DNA from: Gammaproteobacteria bacterium HGW-Gammaproteobacteria-11 | GTDB taxonomy: Bacteria; Pseudomonadota; Gammaproteobacteria; Pseudomonadales; Pseudomonadaceae | Reading direction: 5' to 3' | Assembly: GCA_002840055.1 (NCBI GenBank) | Contig: PGZJ01000002.1 | Span: 248,001 to 312,000, forward strand | Length of the DNA: 64,000 bases | Part shown: positions 15,257-23,866 of the stretch, piece by piece | How the letters are laid out: each line of letters begins with the position of its first letter | How positions within the stretch are numbered: the first letter of the stretch is position 1 | Made by a program: the position numbers and the translations under genes | The notes under the pieces: generated by a model | Seen by the model: only the letters and a program-made list of their open reading frames with translations | Databases searched by the model: none | What the model was told of the DNA's origin: nothing

Positions 15257-17287
15257 TCAGGCTGTACCGGGCAAATCTGTACTGCCCTGCAACCCACCAG
15301 CCGGTAAACGCTCGGCGCCCCAACTGCGCTGAATGTACCCGATCACCTCGTCCAGCTCGCCACGCGACACGGCGGCCTTGGTCCCGTGCTCAAGCGGATC
15401 AAAGTGGAAGATATACAGGCGCGACAGAAACTGCTCGAAGGGCAGCGAGGCTTCGCCGAAGCGCTCGCCGTTGCCGGCTGTGCTGACCATCACCCCATCT
15501 CCCCAGTTCTGCCCGCTGTCATTGTTCGGGTTGTAGAAGTACACCCGCATGCAGTCCTTGGGGTCCAGGTTGACACGCAGAATGGTGATGGCATGCCAAC
15601 CGATAAAGCGCGCCGCGCTGTCGGTCACGGCAATACCGGCCGGTTGCGGATGAATCAACGGCTGGTTGCCATTGTGAAAGGGGTGATAGGCAGCGTAGAA
15701 ATGCTGCAGAAAGTCTTCCAGATCAACCAGCTTGCCGGTCGGCACATCGACATTCAGGCGGAAGCCGCGGCCCGACCACCAGCCATGGAACTCCGGGTTG
15801 ACCCAGCGGTGCGGGTCGCCCTCGCGGCCAATACAGCGGCGGCCCATCTCGGCATAGATACGATCCAGGTGCGGGACCACGATCAACGACACCGGATCAA
15901 GGTCCATGGGCGCACTGGTCGCCACACCGGATAGGCTTTCCTGCGAAGAAATGGCCTGCCCCTCGAAGTGCATGATGATTTCATCGTCACGGGCCGCCCA
16001 GGTGACCATCTGCAACAGGTAGTCGGGATCGTTGTAGGCCCACATCGACAGCGCCCGCGCCGACTGACAGGTGGGGTTGTTGCCCTGCCCCACCCCCAGC
16101 GGCAAGCCGAGCATGCACAGAACCCCTTCAAGCAAAAACGCCTCGGGCGTGGCCTGACTGCCAAAGGCCATGCTCAGCCGCTCGCGCGTACTTTGGCACA
16201 AGGGTAACCCGAGCTGGCGCCACATGGCTGGAGCCACCGGCAACTGGTAAAGAATGCCGCGTTCAAGCATCAGAGACAGACCATAGACCGCCTGTGGCGT
16301 CGCCGGAAAGACGCTGGCGTCGATCAGGTTGAGCACCAGCTCGCGGTAACACAACAGACAGTCCCGGCCTGTAGACGACAGGCCCAAGGCCTCTGACAGC
16401 AGGTGCTCGCCGGCCGTCAGCAGATGACGCACCAAGACCGTGTGGTAAGCCGATACCAGACCCGTATCATGCATGGCGCGGGCTAAACCGGTGGCCTCGC
16501 TGAGCAGCGCGGTATTGTCCATGTAGTCGAGGCGTTCCTGATACAGCGCGACTCCCGGATCTTCGCGGCAGGCCTGGGTCGGCCCGAACAGACTGCTGAC
16601 CAGACGGTCGGCACCCTGGCCGCTGTTACCCAGATCAATATCCGGATTAGCCCGGCAGATCGCAATCTGGGTGATCATCTGCCGCACCGCACTGACCTGA
16701 ATCGGACGTTGCTGCTGAATGCGCCAGATCTCATCTATCAACTGATCGATGATGAGTTCGTAGCCAATGACGTCTGCCAGGTGCGCCAACAGATGGCGCG
16801 GCAGCATGACCCATTTACCTTGATTTTCCCGCTCGGCTTCATTCGGCGGGGAAAACAGCAGCGCCAGATTGCTGGCCAGCACCTGGGTAAGAAAGTGATG
16901 CGCCTGCTCTGCACTGATCAGCGGATGCACATAGTCACCCTTGGCCACCGCCAGCAACCTGAGCTGACTCAGAGCCTCGATCACCAGGGTATTGGCATCG
17001 GCGCTGCGCAGGGTATTGGCTGTCAGGGCGGGCAACAAGGTCTGCGGACTGGCCCAATCCGAACCGAGAAACACCCCGGCCTGGTCCATGGCCGCCGCAC
17101 GCTCGACCACTGCCGCGCAACCCCCACTAACCAGCAGCAGACGCCGCGCGCTGTCAAAAACCCGATCCAGCTTACCGAACTTGGCAAAGTCAGGGGCTCG
17201 GTCCAGCGCCTCGAGCGCGTCATCAAACCGGCTCAGCAGCAGTGCCCGCCTGTCCTCGGCCTGATTGTCGATGTCATCGCTGGTCAC
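15257..17287 (-). CDS. Large protein with possible papain-like Cys-His-Asn centre, partner of ATP-grasp ligase
   Basis: A 676-residue protein with no signal peptide. I do not recognise the family. The N-terminal two-thirds are helical (LDRAPDFAKFG, HLADVIGYELIIDQLIDEIW). In the C-terminal third, GQGNNPTCQSARALSMWA (Cys about 407), ARFIGWHAITILRV (His about 565) and VYFYNPNNDSGQNWG (Asn about 586) are spaced and surrounded like the Cys, His and Asn of papain/transglutaminase-fold enzymes, with a Gln four residues ahead of Cys. This is inference. GTG at 17287 is the likely start, 5 bases after GGGGAG. It lies 58 bases downstream of the ATP-grasp gene on the same strand, so the two probably form an operon. 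Confidence 0.6.
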   Translation of the reverse strand: MTSDDIDNQAEDRRALLLSRFDDALEALDRAPDFAKFGKLDRVFDSARRLLLVSGGCAAVVERAAAMDQAGVFLGSDWASPQTLLPALTANTLRSADANTLVIEALSQLRLLAVAKGDYVHPLISAEQAHHFLTQVLASNLALLFSPPNEAERENQGKWVMLPRHLLAHLADVIGYELIIDQLIDEIWRIQQQRPIQVSAVRQMITQIAICRANPDIDLGNSGQGADRLVSSLFGPTQACREDPGVALYQERLDYMDNTALLSEATGLARAMHDTGLVSAYHTVLVRHLLTAGEHLLSEALGLSSTGRDCLLCYRELVLNLIDASVFPATPQAVYGLSLMLERGILYQLPVAPAMWRQLGLPLCQSTRERLSMAFGSQATPEAFLLEGVLCMLGLPLGVGQGNNPTCQSARALSMWAYNDPDYLLQMVTWAARDDEIIMHFEGQAISSQESLSGVATSAPMDLDPVSLIVVPHLDRIYAEMGRRCIGREGDPHRWVNPEFHGWWSGRGFRLNVDVPTGKLVDLEDFLQHFYAAYHPFHNGNQPLIHPQPAGIAVTDSAARFIGWHAITILRVNLDPKDCMRVYFYNPNNDSGQNWGDGVMVSTAGNGERFGEASLPFEQFLSRLYIFHFDPLEHGTKAAVSRGELDEVIGYIQRSWGAERLPAGGLQGSTDLPGTA

Positions 17288-17345
17288 ACACACTCCCCTG
17301 CCCGAACCTGTTGCGACCCATGATAGGGACCCGTATTGCGATGTG

Positions 17346-18572
17346 CTAGACGTAAAAGTCCAGCTCTTCCTGACGCTTGAGCAGATCGTGCATCACCGTG
17401 GCGTCCTCGCCAACGAAGTACAACAGCCCCCAGTGCGTACCGAATGCGGTGCGCTTAGTGACCATTTCTTCCATTGGCGTGGTCAGCTCATGCGACTCGA
17501 AGTAGGGGTGATCCTCGGTTTCGGCTGGCATTTCCAGCTTGCTCACCACCCGGCGCCGGGGATACACGCCAAAGCAGCCGGCATAGCCACTGGCATCCTG
17601 AATCTCCTTAGGGAAGTAGGCCTTGACCTCGTCCTCGGTGGATTTAGGGTCAAACACCAGCATGCTCGCGTGGTAGGCATTGAAGCCCTTGTAAACGCGC
17701 CCCAGCAGCTCGAAAACCTTGAAGCCCGGCGGCCGGTAAGCCACTTCGCCAAAGTACATTTCACCATCGCTGGTGACAAAGTATTCAGGGTGGATCATGC
17801 CGAACTCGATGTCAAAGGTCTTGATCAGCTTCTCGATCTGCTTGACGATCTGCGGCCGGTAGGCCTCCAGCTCGGGTGACGCCGGCACATGCACCGAATA
17901 GCCCAGACGCACATATTCGGAGATGTTCAGAAAGCAGATCTTGCCCTTGTGCACCCAGGCTTCCACCGCAAACTCCCAGCCATCCAGGTGCGACTCCATC
18001 AGTGAGGGAAATTCGTCATCGGGTATCGCGTCCACATCATCCGGCGTACGAATCACCCTGTGCCCCAGGCAGCCCGCCTTGTCGAATGCCTTGAAATGGA
18101 TCGGGTCGTTCGGGTCGCCGGCCAGCTTCAACAGGGTCTGATTGACGCGCCGGAGAAAACGCATCACATCCTCACGGTCGTGCGCCTCCTCAAAAATCCC
18201 CACCCGAATACCACCCAGCTGCGCGCGTCGCTTCATCAACGACTTGTCACGCATCAACATGGCCTGACCAAACAGGCGGGGGTTGTCGAGCAGCACGGAG
18301 TTGATCGCACCGGCCCACTCGACCGTTTCTTCAAACAGGGGAATCGCCACATCCACCCCCATATCCTTCAGGGTCTGGGCAATTTCCACCGAGCGGTCAT
18401 TCAGCCGCTCAAAATTCCAGGGCAAAAAGGGAATATCGTGGGTCTTGCAGTACTCCTCCGCCCATTCAGGCGCCACCACTACATAGCGACGGTCAAAAGT
18501 AGCCGCTGCCTCGACAGCATTGGGTGCCCAGCCGAGCAGGGCAATGAACCCTTTATTGGGATCCTTCTTCAT
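17346..18572 (-). CDS. ATP-grasp ligase-like protein
   Basis: About 408 residues with the carboxylate-amine ligase layout. The N-terminal Rossmann-like domain is FIALLGWAPNAVEAA. The central ATP-grasp domain contains LLKLAGDPNDPIHFKAFDK, MESHLDGWEFAVEAWVHKGK and a metal-binding stretch near FGMIHPEYFVTSDGEMYFGE (E in EVAYRPPG). ATP-grasp enzymes join a carboxylate to an amine through an acyl phosphate; the substrates here are unknown. The start is certain: AGGAGG lies 6 bases before the ATG at 18572. It precedes the Cys/His/Asn protein gene, suggesting a two-step peptide- or amide-forming pathway, not a purine or biotin enzyme. Confidence 0.78.
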   Translation of the reverse strand: MKKDPNKGFIALLGWAPNAVEAAATFDRRYVVVAPEWAEEYCKTHDIPFLPWNFERLNDRSVEIAQTLKDMGVDVAIPLFEETVEWAGAINSVLLDNPRLFGQAMLMRDKSLMKRRAQLGGIRVGIFEEAHDREDVMRFLRRVNQTLLKLAGDPNDPIHFKAFDKAGCLGHRVIRTPDDVDAIPDDEFPSLMESHLDGWEFAVEAWVHKGKICFLNISEYVRLGYSVHVPASPELEAYRPQIVKQIEKLIKTFDIEFGMIHPEYFVTSDGEMYFGEVAYRPPGFKVFELLGRVYKGFNAYHASMLVFDPKSTEDEVKAYFPKEIQDASGYAGCFGVYPRRRVVSKLEMPAETEDHPYFESHELTTPMEEMVTKRTAFGTHWGLLYFVGEDATVMHDLLKRQEELDFYV

Positions 18573-18836
18573 ACATATCCTCCTTATGGGTGGACTGTCT
18601 GACGCGTCGCGACATAGCGATTTATCGTTTAGAAGTGTAACAACCATACACGACTAGAAGCGCTACGGCTAACGCAGGAACCCTTATTAAATCAATAGTG
18701 ATACAAGAAGAGAGGAATTATTCGCGCATTAACATAGTTAGTACTGAAAGCATAATTCACAAATCAGATGGCAGATGTGCGCGGCAGACGAGAGGTTGCT
18801 GGTGGCGGTGGGGAGCGCTATACAAGGCAGGACAAA

Positions 18837-19298
18837 TCACGGTTTGGTTACCTGATGCACTTGGATCGCAGCCTCACCAATAAACGCCCTTATCTTCTCT
18901 GCAACAAGCTCAAGCTCAGCGGGGTCAGCCATCTCGACGGCATGCCCCTTGATGCCGCTTGCGTTAAAGATCGAGCCAGGAAAGATGTGAAAGTGAAAAT
19001 GCGGAACCGTTTGCCCTGCTTCCTTGCCATTATGCTGAAAGACAGTCGACCCCTTGACCCCCATTGCCAACTCAACAGCCTTGGCGACAATTTTTACTGC
19101 GCGCATACAGGCCAGCGACGCCGAATCCGAAAGATCAAACAGACTTGATGCTGGTTCCTTTGGAATAACCAAGGTATGCCCTTCAACTTGCGGCATGATG
19201 TCCATAAAGGCCAGCGTGCAATCATCCTCATGGACTTTTATACAAGGCGCTTCGCCGCGAAGGATTTTTGCGAAGATATTAGCGTTGTCGTATTTCAA
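18837..19298 (-). CDS. HIT-family nucleotide hydrolase
   Basis: About 153 residues. The histidine triad is PHFHFHIFPG (HxHxH), with the upstream NGKEAGQTV and a typical N-terminus (DNANIFAKILRGEAPCIKV). Hint-type HIT proteins hydrolyse AMP-lysine or similar phosphoramidates. A clear AGGAGG lies 8 bases before a TTG at 19298, taken as the start; an upstream ATG at 19346 would add 16 residues. It is not obviously linked to neighbouring genes. Confidence 0.82.
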   Translation of the reverse strand: MKYDNANIFAKILRGEAPCIKVHEDDCTLAFMDIMPQVEGHTLVIPKEPASSLFDLSDSASLACMRAVKIVAKAVELAMGVKGSTVFQHNGKEAGQTVPHFHFHIFPGSIFNASGIKGHAVEMADPAELELVAEKIRAFIGEAAIQVHQVTKP

Positions 19299-19405
19299 TT
19301 TATGCGCCTCCTGAAGGTTACTTAGCGTTTTAGCGCCCAAGGCCACGGACCAGTTTGCAACCAGAGCAGTGACAGATTGTCCGGTAACAACATCCTGTCA
19401 AGAAC

Positions 19406-19750
19406 TCACTCTGACTCCAACTGAACATCTCTCACAAGCGCCTTGTAGCTGCCAGTATCAAACTCTACCGCTTTGTATCCTGGCGCAGAAATGCTCACAG
19501 TACTGGATAGCCTGGTTGCCGATATCGGGGTGAAGGTCAATACCCGAAGCTTTTTCAACATGTAGTAGCCATTGCTATCGGTGGTTTGTGCTGTGGATTT
19601 CTCAACGAACCGATTATGTCTAAGTACCACAGTGGCTACGACCGGCTGTCCATCTTCATTTACGACGCGACCCTCAACGGAAGGACTTACCTCTACAATT
19701 GCGCAGCCATGAAGGAATAGCATGAAGCCCAGGATGAAGATTTTTTTCAT
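19406..19750 (-). CDS. Lipoprotein with carboxypeptidase-regulatory-like beta fold
   Basis: A 114-residue protein. Signal with lipobox: ILGFMLFLHGC. The mature part reads GRVVNEDGQPVVATVVLRHN ... TDSNGYYMLKKL, the pattern of a carboxypeptidase-regulatory-like (Ig-type) domain as in peptidase-linked or TonB-associated proteins. Start ATG at 19750. It is followed on its 5' side by a palindromic element at 19781-19812. Confidence 0.6.
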   Translation of the reverse strand: MKKIFILGFMLFLHGCAIVEVSPSVEGRVVNEDGQPVVATVVLRHNRFVEKSTAQTTDSNGYYMLKKLRVLTFTPISATRLSSTVSISAPGYKAVEFDTGSYKALVRDVQLESE

Positions 19751-19780
19751 ATGCTTAACGCTACTACAAGATGATCGGGA

Positions 19781-19812
19781 GCCAGATAAAGGTTAAAAAA
19801 TGTTCATCTGGC
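19781..19812. repeat. Palindromic element with TTCATCTGG core, copy 1
   Basis: Inverted repeat GCCAGAT (19781-19787) and ATCTGGC (19806-19812) around a loop containing TTAAAAAATGTTC. The same AATGTTCATCTGGCC sequence recurs at 20388-20403, and a variant at 22304-22319. It lies between two unrelated genes. Confidence 0.6.
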
Positions 19813-19834
19813 CACGCTTTTTACGCTTTTCCGT

Positions 19835-20323
19835 TTAAGAAAAAGCACTCCAACCAAACATAAAATAAATACCCAAACTAAAAATAAACGTTCCCAAAAG
19901 CGCATACACTGGATATATAAAAGGAAAAAACCAAGCCTTCTCCCCCTTTCTAATGACACTCCATGACTGACCTTTCAACAATCGTATACTTCGCTTGCAA
20001 ATCCAGAAACCCAGTAAAGCAAATTGAACATCGAAATAAATTGGGAAAAAGGCATCTACCGCAACATCAACTATACCCAGCATGCAATATTGAATCGATT
20101 TTATAATCGCCTCAGGCATAAAAATCAATGACACACATATAACCAATATACCCATAATGAATAAAGCAAAACCAGTTATCGCCGACAACAACCTATATTT
20201 TGAGGGCTTTATATTTCCGTTATCATTCGCAGCCCCAAACTGTACATCAGAGAAATCCAGATCATCTTCTGCAGCGTGCAGCGCTGTATTAATTATGCCA
20301 TCCTTATTCATATTTCTTATCAT
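19835..20323 (-). CDS. Small membrane protein, unknown function
   Basis: A 162-residue protein with three or four predicted membrane helices (LLSAITGFALFIMGILVICV, AVDAFFPIYFDVQFALLGFW, FFPFIYPVYALLGTFIFSLG) after a polar N-terminus with DDLDFSDVQFG. Codon use is AT-rich compared with flanking core genes. I recognise no family. ATG at 20323 or 20311. Both sides of this gene carry the TTCATCTGG palindromic element. Confidence 0.5.
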   Translation of the reverse strand: MIRNMNKDGIINTALHAAEDDLDFSDVQFGAANDNGNIKPSKYRLLSAITGFALFIMGILVICVSLIFMPEAIIKSIQYCMLGIVDVAVDAFFPIYFDVQFALLGFWICKRSIRLLKGQSWSVIRKGEKAWFFPFIYPVYALLGTFIFSLGIYFMFGWSAFS

Positions 20324-20349
20324 CCATACATTTAAATATTATTATTCAA

Positions 20350-20402
20350 CCAGACAGTGGGTTATTTAGGATTTGATAACATCAACAAATGTTCATCTGG
20401 CC
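20350..20402. repeat. Palindromic element with TTCATCTGG core, copy 2
   Basis: A CCAGA at 20350-20354 faces TCTGG at 20396-20400, with GTTCATCTGGCC in the same orientation as the copy at 19781-19812. It separates the membrane protein gene from the Ada-like gene. Confidence 0.45.
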
Positions 20403-20439
20403 CGGTTTCTTCGCCGTTTCTTCAGGTTGCATAGCATTT

Positions 20440-21282
20440 TTATAGCGCAACCGACTCATCACGCATTTTTTCCCAGGTTTGCACCATAAGCTTCTTGGTT
20501 GGTCCCCAGCGGTACCCCCCCAGCGCGCCACTCTGCTGTATAACCCGGTGGCAGGGAATCAGTAAAGCAACTGGATTTGCTCCAATGGCGTTACCAACTG
20601 CCCTCGCAGACCTGGGGGCGCCGAGTGATCTGGCTACTTCGGCATAGCTGGTCACAGCGCCCGCTGGTATTTTCAACAGAGCTCGCCACACAGCAATTTG
20701 AAAATTGGTTCCTGCCACGTGGAGTGATAGCGGACCATGCCTGGAAGCAGCACCACTGCTAAAAAATGCGTCAATAGCATGGCGCGTAGCGGGGAGGCTC
20801 TCTCTGATTGAACTGAGCGGCCAAGCGTTATGCACGTTTTCTAGCAACTCGTCCATGCTGTTGAAGTCCATGAACTCTGCCCGGCACACACCACGCTGGG
20901 TTACCGCAACAAACATCGGTCCCAAGGGGGTAGCGTGTACACCGTACTCAATATGAACCTGCTTACCTCGACTTTTATACTCACCGGGCGTGACAGCTTC
21001 CAGCTGCACAAAGTGATCATGCAGTCTTGAACTGCCGCTTAACCCTAGTTCATGCGAGACCTCGAGCAGGGAACGGGAACTCTCCAACAACACTTTGCCC
21101 CGCTCCAATGTCAGGACCTGTAAAAAGCGCTTCGGCGTAGTACCCGCCCACCGACAAAACAGCCTTTGAAAGTGATACGGACTCAGATGCACATGGGCGG
21201 CTATCTCTTCAAGGCTGGGCTGATCAATTGCCCGATCGACCAAATAGGCCATAGCGCTTGCGATTCGATCATAGTCTGACAT
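20440..21282 (-). CDS. AraC-type regulator fused to O6-methylguanine-DNA methyltransferase (Ada without its zinc domain)
   Basis: A 280-residue protein. Residues of about 1-105 are an AraC helix-turn-helix pair (SLEEIAAHVHLSPYHFQRLF, LEVSHELGLSGSSRLHDHF). Residues of about 115-275 are the alkyltransferase with the active site IPCHRVI and the preceding RSARAVGNAIGANPVAL. The N-terminal methyl-phosphotriester zinc domain of full Ada is absent, as in the shorter bacterial form. It probably repairs O6-methylguanine and may regulate genes. It is 11 bases downstream of the SDR gene on the same strand, so the two form a unit. Confidence 0.85.
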   Translation of the reverse strand: MSDYDRIASAMAYLVDRAIDQPSLEEIAAHVHLSPYHFQRLFCRWAGTTPKRFLQVLTLERGKVLLESSRSLLEVSHELGLSGSSRLHDHFVQLEAVTPGEYKSRGKQVHIEYGVHATPLGPMFVAVTQRGVCRAEFMDFNSMDELLENVHNAWPLSSIRESLPATRHAIDAFFSSGAASRHGPLSLHVAGTNFQIAVWRALLKIPAGAVTSYAEVARSLGAPRSARAVGNAIGANPVALLIPCHRVIQQSGALGGYRWGPTKKLMVQTWEKMRDESVAL

Positions 21283-21293
21283 GGCGCGGCCTC

Positions 21294-22058
21294 TCAGACA
21301 CGATTGATGGATACACCGCCATCTACCAACATCGCAGAACCAGTTGTGAAACTGGAGGCATCGGATGCTAAGTACAATGCGGATTGAGCAATTTCATCGG
21401 GTGTCGCCATACGCTTGAGCGCATGCAGGTTATGCACAAACGCCAATGCTTCTGGCGTACTGGCAAATTCACGTCCTGCTGGCGTATCAGTACCACCGGG
21501 CAGAAGGGCATTGACGCGGATATTCTGAGGCCCATGCTCTGACGCCAGCACTTGAGTCAAGCCAATAAGACCCGCCTTACTGGCGGCGTAGGCAGCCATG
21601 CCAGGCATACCAGCGCTGTAACCCACGAAGGTAGAGGTAAAAATTAACGAACCGCCCTTTCGGGCAGCCATGGCGGGCAGTTGGTACTTTGCGCCCAGAA
21701 ATGCACTGGTCAAGTTGGTCGCAATAACCTGATCCCAGTCCGTTTGCGACATCTCAGGGACAGGGCCCATAGCACCCAGGATAGCCGCATTGTTGAAAGC
21801 GATATCCAATCCGCCAAAGTGACTTACCGCCTTGTCTACCAATGCTTTGGCAAACGCCTCATCCCCAACGTCACCGGCTAGTGCCAGTGCCTGACCGCCT
21901 TCCGCATTGATTGAGTCCACAAGGTTATCAAGCTCCTTTTGTCGCCTTGCCGCCACCACGACGGCAGCACCTTCTTTCGCAAAAAGCTTCGCGGTTGCGT
22001 AGCCAATACCGGTGCTGGCGCCAGTAACGATAGCAACCTTGTTAGCAAGTATGGACAT
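21294..22058 (-). CDS. Short-chain dehydrogenase/reductase (SDR)
   Basis: A 254-residue classical SDR. Coenzyme motif TGASTGIGYATA (residues 12-23), NNAAILG strand motif, catalytic Ser near STFVGYSAGMPG, YAASKAGLIG (Tyr, Lys) and C-terminal MLVDGGVSINRV. Cofactor probably NAD(H). Start ATG at 22058 (a TTG at 22061 is less likely). Ribosome-binding site AGGGGG about 9 bases upstream. Next on the strand comes the Ada-like gene, an operon with possible alkylation-stress relation. Confidence 0.85.
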   Translation of the reverse strand: MSILANKVAIVTGASTGIGYATAKLFAKEGAAVVVAARRQKELDNLVDSINAEGGQALALAGDVGDEAFAKALVDKAVSHFGGLDIAFNNAAILGAMGPVPEMSQTDWDQVIATNLTSAFLGAKYQLPAMAARKGGSLIFTSTFVGYSAGMPGMAAYAASKAGLIGLTQVLASEHGPQNIRVNALLPGGTDTPAGREFASTPEALAFVHNLHALKRMATPDEIAQSALYLASDASSFTTGSAMLVDGGVSINRV

Positions 22059-22170
22059 CAATCATTCCCCCTGGCTCTGCTCACTATAAAAGGGCACATG
22101 CCCGAACAGGGCCTATCTTAGGAGGACAAACGACTACTGCCGACCCGAATCTTGCTGTACTTCAATTGTG

Positions 22171-22266
22171 CAATGACGCCCAAATATGGGGCCGGAATGT
22201 AGGTTCGAAGCGCCGGAACGGCGGTCCCCGCAGAGCTCACGCGGCGACATGATTTGCTTGTTAAAC
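22171..22266. other. Degenerate attC-like site
   Basis: Minus-strand GTTTAAC (22260-22266) is a good R'' core. At the other end CAATGAC (22171-22177) replaces the expected core, followed by GCCC as in other sites of the array; CATGATTTGC partly pairs with GCCCAAATATG. It lies 3' to the 187-aa cassette-like gene at 22371 and may be the decayed last site of the array. Confidence 0.35.
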
Positions 22267-22281
22267 ATGGCCAGGATAACT

Positions 22282-22326
22282 GGGGTCGGATGAAATTTAA
22301 GAAACGTTCATCTGACCCCGTTTTTT
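22282..22326 (+). repeat. Palindromic element with TTCATCTGA core and T-tract, copy 3
   Basis: Hairpin GGGGTC-GGATGAA facing TTCATCTGACCCC (22282-22319), followed by GTTTTTT. It resembles a rho-independent terminator on the plus strand, but no plus-strand gene reads into it. It is related to the elements at 19781-19812 and 20350-20402. With the attC-like site it is all I see in the 22059-22370 gap. Confidence 0.55.
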
Positions 22327-22370
22327 ATCGTGATAGCAACCAAACACTTCAGCTACCAAAAAACCAAGCC

Positions 22371-22934
22371 TCAATGGACACATGGTTGCCCTTTGCAAGC
22401 TGTTGCAGACAACCATTGTATTGAGTTGAATTCCAGTGGATTGTGACCCTGGTCCCGGTTATATACGATCGAACCACCTTCGTCCAAACGCCAACCAATC
22501 AGGCGAATACCGGAAGCCTGTTGATCTTGAGTTCTATGAGGCGAACCAAGAATGGATTCGAGGTATTGCATCGCATTGCCATGCGACCACCAGGGGATTG
22601 CAGATGCGACACGAACCAAGCGTTCATCGCTGAACCAGTAGTTCATGTACATGGTAGGGACGCCGTTAAGACTCTTAAGGTAGACCGTACAACGTAGAGA
22701 CACCCCCGGATGACCTGTTGTTTCTCGATCGCATTGCACATTGTTTCCGGGAAACTGTTCCTTGACTGTGTCGGGCGCCCAGGTTTCTGAAAATCGCTTC
22801 CAGTCCATTTGAGCCGCTGGACGATCTTCTAGCAGATAATGGCGGTATTCTCGTACCTCCCGTTGCTGGGTATTTACCAGCCAAACAAAAGGCAGGAGGG
22901 CGAATAGAACAAATAAAAGAATACCCCGACGCAT
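22371..22934 (-). CDS. Hypothetical membrane-anchored protein
   Basis: A 187-residue protein with an N-terminal membrane anchor or signal (GILLFVLFALLPFVWLVN) and a periplasmic domain with four cysteines (CDRETTGHPGVSLRC; ACKGQPC). I do not recognise it. It lies just past the truncated attC at 23001-23055 and is followed by a degenerate attC-like site, so it may be a former cassette. ATG at 22934. Confidence 0.5.
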   Translation of the reverse strand: MRRGILLFVLFALLPFVWLVNTQQREVREYRHYLLEDRPAAQMDWKRFSETWAPDTVKEQFPGNNVQCDRETTGHPGVSLRCTVYLKSLNGVPTMYMNYWFSDERLVRVASAIPWWSHGNAMQYLESILGSPHRTQDQQASGIRLIGWRLDEGGSIVYNRDQGHNPLEFNSIQWLSATACKGQPCVH

Positions 22935-23000
22935 GTTACGATCCCTGTGTTTTTATTGGTAAAAAACGAATTATGGCTGTCCACTAAAGTGGTGCAAGAT

Positions 23001-23055
23001 CAGCGGGCTTTAGCCCGTCCAAGAGAGCGAAGCGAGCGGTTTGAACAAGTTATTT
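23001..23055 (-). other. Truncated attC site (end of cassette array)
   Basis: Read on the minus strand: the 5' part (AAATAAC at 23049-23055, then CAAACCGCTCGCTTCGCTC and GGGCTAAAGCCCG) matches the attC at 26108-26183. The other half (the R'-side) is replaced by CACTAAAGTGG-type sequence at about 22984-22995. The stop of the upstream cassette gene (23050-23052) lies within the core, as is common for cassettes. Confidence 0.55.
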
Positions 23056-23709
23056 TGCTAGTCGAGTGTACTTCTTTTTTAGGTTTTTGTTTTTCCCGAA
23101 CTGGTGTCTTTGGGCGGCCCATTGCCTTGCGATTTCTTGAATGCCCTCTGTGGCAACACTAAATGCCTGTATCAGCTCTAACTTGTGCTTTATCTCAATT
23201 TCTGACTCGTCAGATCCTATGTAAAAACCTCTCTCATTGGATTCTGGGATTGCTTCAGATTTATTTAATAGATGATGAAAGCTGACATCTGAAAGATGGA
23301 TATACCCAGAGCAAAGCGAGTAGACATGTGTTAGCCAAGGATTTTCCTTGGCCAAGAGATTAACCAGATAACCATCGGAAAGTCTTTTTCCGGTTTTGTC
23401 TTTTATTTTAGATAATTTTTCTCCGCAAATTACTTTGTTCGCGGAATCGTGTGCATCGTGAGTTATTGTAATTCCATATAGGCGAAGAATTGAATCAAGC
23501 TGAAGGCGGAGTAGTGCGACACCGCAGGAGTAACCACCGTTTTTTACTATAAGTGTGAATCCATGTGACACCTGCAATGCCCTATTACAGCTTGCAAGAA
23601 AAAGAGCGTCTGCTGGAAAAAGCTGACCTTCGCATGAATCAAAGAGCTCCTTTCCAATGGTGTCGAACTCATCGCTTAGCTTTTTTAGTGCGCTCAACTG
23701 TTCTTCCAT
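23050..23709 (-). CDS. Cassette protein, possibly HEPN-like helical protein
   Basis: A 219-residue, mostly helical protein. LFLASCNRALQVSHGFTLIV and the stretch VALLRLQLDSILRLYGI resemble helices of DUF5677/HEPN-like proteins, and SLCSGYIHLSDVSFHH follows, but I cannot assign a family. The start is ATG 23709 (MEEQLSALKKL); GTTATGC of the upstream attC overlaps an alternative ATG at 23724. The stop codon lies inside the following attC core. Confidence 0.55.
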   Translation of the reverse strand: MEEQLSALKKLSDEFDTIGKELFDSCEGQLFPADALFLASCNRALQVSHGFTLIVKNGGYSCGVALLRLQLDSILRLYGITITHDAHDSANKVICGEKLSKIKDKTGKRLSDGYLVNLLAKENPWLTHVYSLCSGYIHLSDVSFHHLLNKSEAIPESNERGFYIGSDESEIEIKHKLELIQAFSVATEGIQEIARQWAAQRHQFGKNKNLKKKYTRLAK

Positions 23710-23720
23710 GTTGCACCTAT

Positions 23721-23792
23721 GCATAACGCCCGCATTTGCGGCTGTCTTAGAGCGCAGCGGAAAACCAGTCCCGGTACACGCGCTTGTTAAAG
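23721..23792 (-). other. attC site (cassette of TIR-like pair)
   Basis: Minus strand: R'' CTTTAAC at 23786-23792, R' GTTATGC at 23721-23727, 72 bp apart. The 5' arm reads AAGCGCGTGTACCGGGAC and the 3' arm GCCGCAAATGCGGGC. It is a different subtype from the 76-bp sites. Confidence 0.6.
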
Positions 23793-23866
23793 GTTGTCAT
23801 CACGGAACCTGACAAATTGCATTATTAGGCCGCCGCAGCGGCCCTTCGATCGTAGCGGATCGCGTA

